NCBI GenBank assembly: GCA_022497155.1
Contig: MU385719.1
Location: 951,442-1,015,441, forward strand
Reading direction: 5' to 3'
DNA length: 64,000 nt
DNA from: Whalleya microplaca
Taxonomy: Eukaryota > Ascomycota > Sordariomycetes > Xylariales > Xylariaceae
Part shown: positions 58,771 to 64,000 of the stretch, piece by piece
Numbering within the stretch: the first letter of the stretch is position 1
Layout: every line of letters begins with the position of its first letter
Program-made: the position numbers and the translations under genes
The notes under the pieces: generated by a model
Databases searched by the model: none
What the model was told of the DNA's origin: nothing
What the model saw: the letters and a program-made list of their open reading frames with translations, nothing else

Positions 58771-60746
58771 GTAATATAAAAACGAACGATAGGCTTAAAA
58801 AAATTAGTGTAAAAAAAAGGGCGAAAGTTACGCTCGCGCGGCAATTATATAATTAATAAAATATTAGTAAAATATAGAAACGAAAAAATATAAATAAAAT
58901 AAAAAGATATTACGGGAAATTATAAATTTTTTATTATTATAAATAACGCGAATGTTATTTCTAAGTAAATAATAAATAACCTTTTTTTATTTACGTAATT
59001 TTTTTTAACAAATCGATAATTAAAATTATTATAAAACCGACCGAAAAATATAATAGACTTAATTAAACGGTATATTTATATTAACCGGGGGCTAATAATT
59101 TAGCTCGTTTTTTTTATCGTCCTTTTTTTTTATTTATATTTATTACTTTTATTTATATTTTTACGGGAAGGAGTTTGGGGAAATAGCTATAGTTATAGCA
59201 AAAAATGTTAACGGGAGTAAGGGAAACGCGCGAGCGAAAGTTATACGAGCTATATTTAAGCGAGAGGTTTATAGTAGTAATAAAAGCGGGCGGGATAAGC
59301 CGAAAAAAAGAACCGGAAATAAAAATATATATATAAATAGCGGGCCTAACATTATTTACTATAAAACGTATAATAGTTGTAATATTACTAATATTATTAG
59401 CGATATGCTCGAGCGGGCGAGCGATTTTCCTAAACGCGATTACAAGCTATTTTTATATAGCGTATAAATTAAAAAAAATTACGGAAAAATAAAGTAAGAA
59501 TTTATATATTATTTCTATTATTATTAAGTCCCGGCCCGGCCTAAAGTTATAGCGTTTATTTTAATACGTTTAAAATATACGGCGGTATTAATAACGCATT
59601 ATATCCGCGTTTCGGCCGATTTTTAAGCAATAACGGAAATTAGATAAAAAAAATAAGTAACGGAAGCATTATAAGGGAGCGGAAAAATAAATAACTTATT
59701 AAAATTCGAGCTATTATAAATTTAATAAACTTTTATTAAAATAATAGCGAAAAAGCGAATTTCGGTATTTATAAGTAATTATAAAACGGGATTAAAAAGC
59801 GGTACTTAAACGGAAAAAACGAAAAATAATTTATAATAAAATAGTTATAATTTTTAGTATATTTTATATATTATATATTATAAACAGCTAAATATAATTA
59901 ATACTATATTTAAAATATTTTAAGACTAAAAAAAAAAAAATTTATAGGTTTAGTTAGAATAAAAGGCGGAAAGGTTTTTAGTTATGCAGCTGACGTAAAA
60001 ATAATACGGGATATAACGCGTAAAAAAAAAAAAGCCGCAAAAATAGCGCGAACGGGCAGCCTATTAGGGACAGCAAAACTAAAGGGAAAATAAAACGAAA
60101 ATATAGCGGCGGTAACAAAAGCGAAAATAAGCGAAAATAACGGCAGAAAAAAAAAGACGCGTTACGGGAATATTACGGGGGAATATATTAATAACCTAAA
60201 TAATAAAAAGAGGGAAAAATTGGAAAATTAAAAATTTAAAAGATTGGAAGATTAAAAAATAAAAAAATGAAGTAAATAATTAAAAAGATGGGTTTTTATT
60301 TATAAATAGCCTAAAAAAAAAGAGAAAAAAAAGAAATTTCGAAAGAAAGGCCCGGGATATTTAAGCGACCTTGGGAGAAAATTAATCGCGCGGCTAATTA
60401 TAAAAGCTAATTATATATTACGTTAGTTATATACCTAAGCTAATTAAAAGCGGGAATTAATTTATTAATTTAAAAATAGATTTAATTACCGAATAAAAAA
60501 CTAATTAAAAACGGAAATCGAGCTTTAATTTTACGCGCGTTTACTTTATATTTAATTAGCTAATAGTAATATAAAATTAGGAACTTTTATAATAAAAAAT
60601 TTTTTTTATAAAAATACCTTTATATTACTTCCCGAACCGGCTTTAATTAATAATAAAATAAATTATTAGTAACTAAAAAGGCTAATAATTAACGGGAATT
60701 TATATATATTTTACGTTCGGGTATAAAGGACGCAATACGATCGCGC
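58771..60746 (+). other. Unassigned 2-kb 3' internal part of the chromovirus
   Basis: Between the chromodomain and the polypurine tract. It is somewhat less AT-rich than its surroundings (GCGCGAGCG-type segments near 59,230 and 59,400). No family is recognised; it could be a 3' non-coding region or a former extra gene. Confidence 0.4.
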
Positions 60747-60764
60747 AAAAAGTAAAGGGGGGGG
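60747..60764 (+). other. Polypurine tract
   Basis: AAAAAGTAAAGGGGGGGG lies 3 bp upstream of the 3' LTR; this is the plus-strand primer site of LTR retrotransposons. Confidence 0.85.
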
Positions 60765-60767
60765 TAA

Positions 60768-60958
60768 TATAATAGGCTATACCGTAATAGGGAATATCGG
60801 CAATTATAAGCCGATATAGCAGCCTAGCTCTCGAGAGCTAGTATAAATGCTCTCGAGTTATATCGATATACCTTCTTGATTTTCTTTTTTTCTTTAGTTA
60901 GAAAATAAACACTTATTTGGCATTATAAAATTGCATTTTAGCGTGACAGCCTTTTATA
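60768..60958 (+). repeat. 3' LTR of the chromovirus
   Basis: 191 bp, collinear with 53502-53687. The first bases read TA where the 5' copy has TG, one of several G-to-A/C-to-T type differences. It carries the same AGCTCTCGAGAGCT palindrome and TATAAAT box. Confidence 0.93.
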
Positions 60959-62286
60959 ATAATTATATTACTCGAATTAGAAAAAAAGCAAAAGAATTTT
61001 AACGATATTTATAATTTTAAATAAATTTTAAAGGATACTTTAATTTTAATTTTTTATTATCGATTAGCTTTTATTAAATATTAGCAAAACGATATTATTT
61101 TTTTAAACTTTTTTAAACTTAAGAAGCTAATATATAAAATTAAAAAAATTAGCTGATTATTTTATAATTATTTTATTTTAATATACCAGTTAAACTATAG
61201 TTTTTATTAGATAATTGCTAAAATTAAAACCTTATTAGGATAATTTCCGACCGGATTATAATCTTATCTCGTTTTTTAATATAAAAGTATATTTAATTTT
61301 ATAAGCTATAAAAAAATCTAGAAATAACAGCTAAAATAAATAAAAAATATATAAAAAATAACAAATATTACTATATTATAAAAAGTTATTATTATTTCGC
61401 TTTAACTAAATCTAGGCAATATTAGCTTTAAACCTAAATCTATTATTTACTATAATAATACGGAATTTATATAAAAGCTTTAGTTTTTTAAGCCGTTTAT
61501 ATAGATTTTAAGTATTAAATTTATTAATTTTATTCTCGATAAGTTATATGTTAACTAATAAATATTAAATTTCTTAATTATAATTAACCTAATAAATAAT
61601 TACCTTTTAAAAGCTTTAAATTAAGCCTAATATAATCTATATATCGACTAAAGCTAATATATAAGCTATTTTAAAAATATTATTTAACGCACTTTTTATT
61701 ATAGCGTTAAGATATTTTTAAAAATATTTGCGTATTATTTTTAAATCCGGGGCTTAAAAATTTAGGTTATATTATTTTATAAATAAACGAAAATATTTAT
61801 TCCGTAAAATATTATATAGAAAATATTACAAAATCTAAAAATAAATTAAAAAAATATCCGAAATATTAAAGATATTTAATAAAATACGTTTTTAAAAATA
61901 TATTAATTTAAATATAATTATTTTATAATTATTTCGTTACTAATATATAATAAAAATATATCTTAATTATTTTCGGCACTTAGCCGTTAGTAATTCGATT
62001 GCGCTATTATATTTTATTAATATATATTTTTAAATCGAAATATTTAATTATATTATTTATTTTATTATTAAATAAAAAAACTAGATATAATAATAGCTAA
62101 TTATATTTAAAATATCGAATAAACGGTTTGCTAAATTTCCGGTTATAAATTTAGTTAAATAATTCTCAATAATTAGACTTTCGGCCCGAAATATTAAATA
62201 TTATTAATGCTTTTTTTAATTTTCTTTCGTTAATTATATTTACGTTTTTATAAAACTAATATTATTACCGGAATTATTTAACCTAT

Positions 62287-62513
62287 TGTTATGGGGCTAG
62301 TGTGCCGTAACACATATATATCGCTTGTCTTTTTCTTTTACTCTCAGATAGAACACATACAGCTCAGACAGCCTTATAGCCGATAATAGACATATCTCTC
62401 CTTTCAATCAATCGCCGTTATAAGTGACATTTTTGTTTCGTCGCCTTAATTACCTCCGTTTAGCTAAGCCATGAAGTGGCACCTCCTTTACCCTAACACC
62501 CTGTCCCAAGACA
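62287..62513. mobile_element. Unmutated solo LTR-like insertion
   Basis: A 227-bp segment of normal base composition inside the AT block. It begins TGTTATGGGG and ends CCAAGACA, i.e. TG...CA. It is flanked by CTAT on both sides (62283-62286 and 62514-62517); CTATT matches as 5 bp if the element is taken to start one base later. It holds a TATATATA box and a pyrimidine tract, as LTRs do. The TGTTA start resembles Copia-type LTRs. No internal region accompanies it. Confidence 0.75.
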
Positions 62514-64000
62514 CTATTTAAATTTAACCGTTTTTAAAAATATAAAATAATATATTCCCGAAAGTTTAATTATTTTAAAACCTATTTATAGTACTTATTT
62601 TTACTAAAACAGTAATTTTATTTTAAAATATAATATAAAACATAAAATTCGATTATATTATAAGAAATTATCGGAATTATCGTTTTATAAGTTTATATTA
62701 GGATTATTAAATTATTAGTTATTAAAGTTATAACCCTAGAAATTATTATATAATAAATTATTATTATTTTAACTTTCGGATTTTAATAATTTAATATTTA
62801 ATTAAAATTATAATTTATTATTTTTTTCGTAATTAGTTAAATTATTATAATTAGATATTTTTATTATATAATATTATAATAAAATAATTTGATTAAAAAT
62901 AACAAAAATTTAATATATATATAATTATTACTTTTATAAATAAAATAATTAATATAATATTTAAAATAGCCCTAATAATATAACGCTAATTTAATAAAAT
63001 TACTAGCGTTTTATTAGATATTATTTAACCGAACTACTTAATTTAAATATTTTTTATACCTAATAAATTTCGAATTCTTTTTTTCCCCAACTTTAATTAA
63101 AATATCTTTAACACTATTAACTCAAAAATCTTTTCCTCGCGATTTAATAATATAAAATATATTTTTTTCTTATATATTCCGTAATTTTAAAAATTACGAT
63201 AATTTTCGAAACGAACCGAACTAGATTAATAAAAACGGAAATAATAAAATAGTCGAATTATCGGCAGGTTTAAAATCTATAAGCTAATTAACCTTATAAC
63301 AAGTAATTAATTAAGATTCGGTTAGTTTTACGACTAAATATACCCGGAAATCTTACTTTAATACGTTACGCCGATTTATAACAGTAACAAAAAAACAACC
63401 GGAATACCCGGGTTAAAAAATACGTCGTTTAAATAAACCAGCTTTTATACGTTATAATAAACGTTATAAAAAACGATTCAAAATATAATATTACCTGGTT
63501 ATTTTATAATTATTTTATTAACTATTTTAGTAGCTATATTATAAAAAATCCGGAAATATTAAAAAATAATAGCTTTATTATTTTTAAAATAACTTTTTTA
63601 ACGATTAGTTTAAAAAATAACCTTTAAAAAAGTCCGGGGCGTATTTTATATATAAAAAAATATATTAAAAACTATTTAAAAAGCTACTAAATTATTTTTA
63701 ATTACTTTATTTAAATATAATAATTTATACGCTATATATACTAATCGACATATAATATAAATAAAAAATATTTTACTTATAAAAAAAATTTATAAATATT
63801 AAAATATTAAAATAAATTAATTTTAATATTATATACCGGGCTTAGCTTTATTATTTTCGAAATAAAACTTTTAATATTAATAAATAGCTTTTTATAAATT
63901 ATTACTTCGTTAATATTTTATATTAATATATAAATAGCTTAAAATATATAATAAATTTAATATTATTAAAATATTATATAGTTATTAATATTTTCGGTTT

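Larger units (their letters stand above)
53497..60963 (+). mobile_element. RIP-killed Ty3/gypsy chromovirus with LTRs and 5-bp TSD
   Basis: The element proper spans 53502-60958 (7457 bp) and is flanked by ATAAT on both sides (53497-53501 and 60959-60963). It has two LTRs of 186 and 191 bp, a polypurine tract (60747-60764) a few bases before the 3' LTR, and pol relics in the order protease, reverse transcriptase, RNase H, integrase, chromodomain, all on the plus strand. Integrase after RNase H defines the Ty3/gypsy order, and the terminal chromodomain defines a chromovirus. Every reading frame is broken by TAA/TAG where CAA, CAG or TGG would be expected. It cannot encode functional proteins. 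Confidence 0.93.
48781..64000. repeat. AT-rich RIP-mutated repeat block (continues past window)
   Basis: About 15 kb of extreme AT content without an intact gene. The few remaining C residues are mostly in CG or CC contexts and CA dinucleotides are scarce, as expected when C in CpA has been changed to T on both strands by RIP. Readable relics are of transposons only. 51,290-51,540 is nearly pure TA/AATATT simple sequence with an approximate tandem duplication. The parts at 48.8-53.5 kb and 61-64 kb could not be assigned to a family. The block may be a pericentromeric or other heterochromatic island, which this window cannot decide. Confidence 0.92.

Noticed and set aside
48781..64000. Mitochondrial DNA insertion as the source of the AT-rich block
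   Set aside because: Remaining C residues sit mainly in CG contexts, CA is depleted, and the recognisable relics are retrotransposon proteins. This fits RIP and not mitochondrial sequence; no mitochondrial gene was recognised.

Overview
The window is nuclear DNA of a filamentous ascomycete (Pezizomycotina, probably Sordariomycetes; the species cannot be read from the sequence). Protein genes have one to seven exons with short GT-AG introns of about 50-110 nt and visible CTRAC-type branch points. Typical fungal families are present: Use1, a BRCT-WGR protein, an external NADH dehydrogenase, Drs2, Rds3, Pex26, mL46, GPHR, a NACHT protein and a 14-span exporter. The last ~15 kb is an AT-saturated block bearing the signature of RIP (repeat-induced point mutation), which also marks this group.

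Layout. 1-39.2 kb is ordinary housekeeping territory: Use1 SNARE (3' part), BRCT-WGR protein, a coiled-coil hypothetical, a single-pass membrane hypothetical, GNAT acetyltransferase, alternative NADH dehydrogenase, tRNA-Asn(GUU) with an intron, NIF3-like small protein, Drs2 lipid flippase, an alpha/beta-fold epoxide hydrolase, a 213-bp MITE, a pinin-type protein head to head with Rds3/PHF5A, a Pex26-like tail-anchored protein, a PARN/CAF1-type deadenylase, mitoribosomal mL46 and a Golgi pH regulator. 39.5-48.5 kb is an accessory-looking block, all on the minus strand: a STAND/NLR protein (Fungal_N-NACHT-ankyrin-like), a microsomal-type epoxide hydrolase and a DHA2-like multidrug exporter. From about 48.8 kb to the end there is no intact gene.

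The AT block is heterochromatin-like repeat sequence. I could resolve one complete but dead element in it: a 7.46-kb Ty3/gypsy LTR retrotransposon at 53,502-60,958. It has 186/191-bp LTRs, a 5-bp target-site duplication (ATAAT), a polypurine tract, and readable relics of protease, reverse transcriptase, RNase H, integrase and a C-terminal chromodomain, so it is a chromovirus. The LTR pair differs by transitions plus one T-tract length change, as expected from RIP. A 227-bp TG...CA segment at 62,287-62,513 has normal base composition inside this block and looks like a solo LTR that RIP did not touch.

I rebuilt gene models by joining frames across splice sites. Each model stays in frame to its stop, but exon ends with weak splice sites are flagged. 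Family assignments come from recognised motifs, not from a database search.
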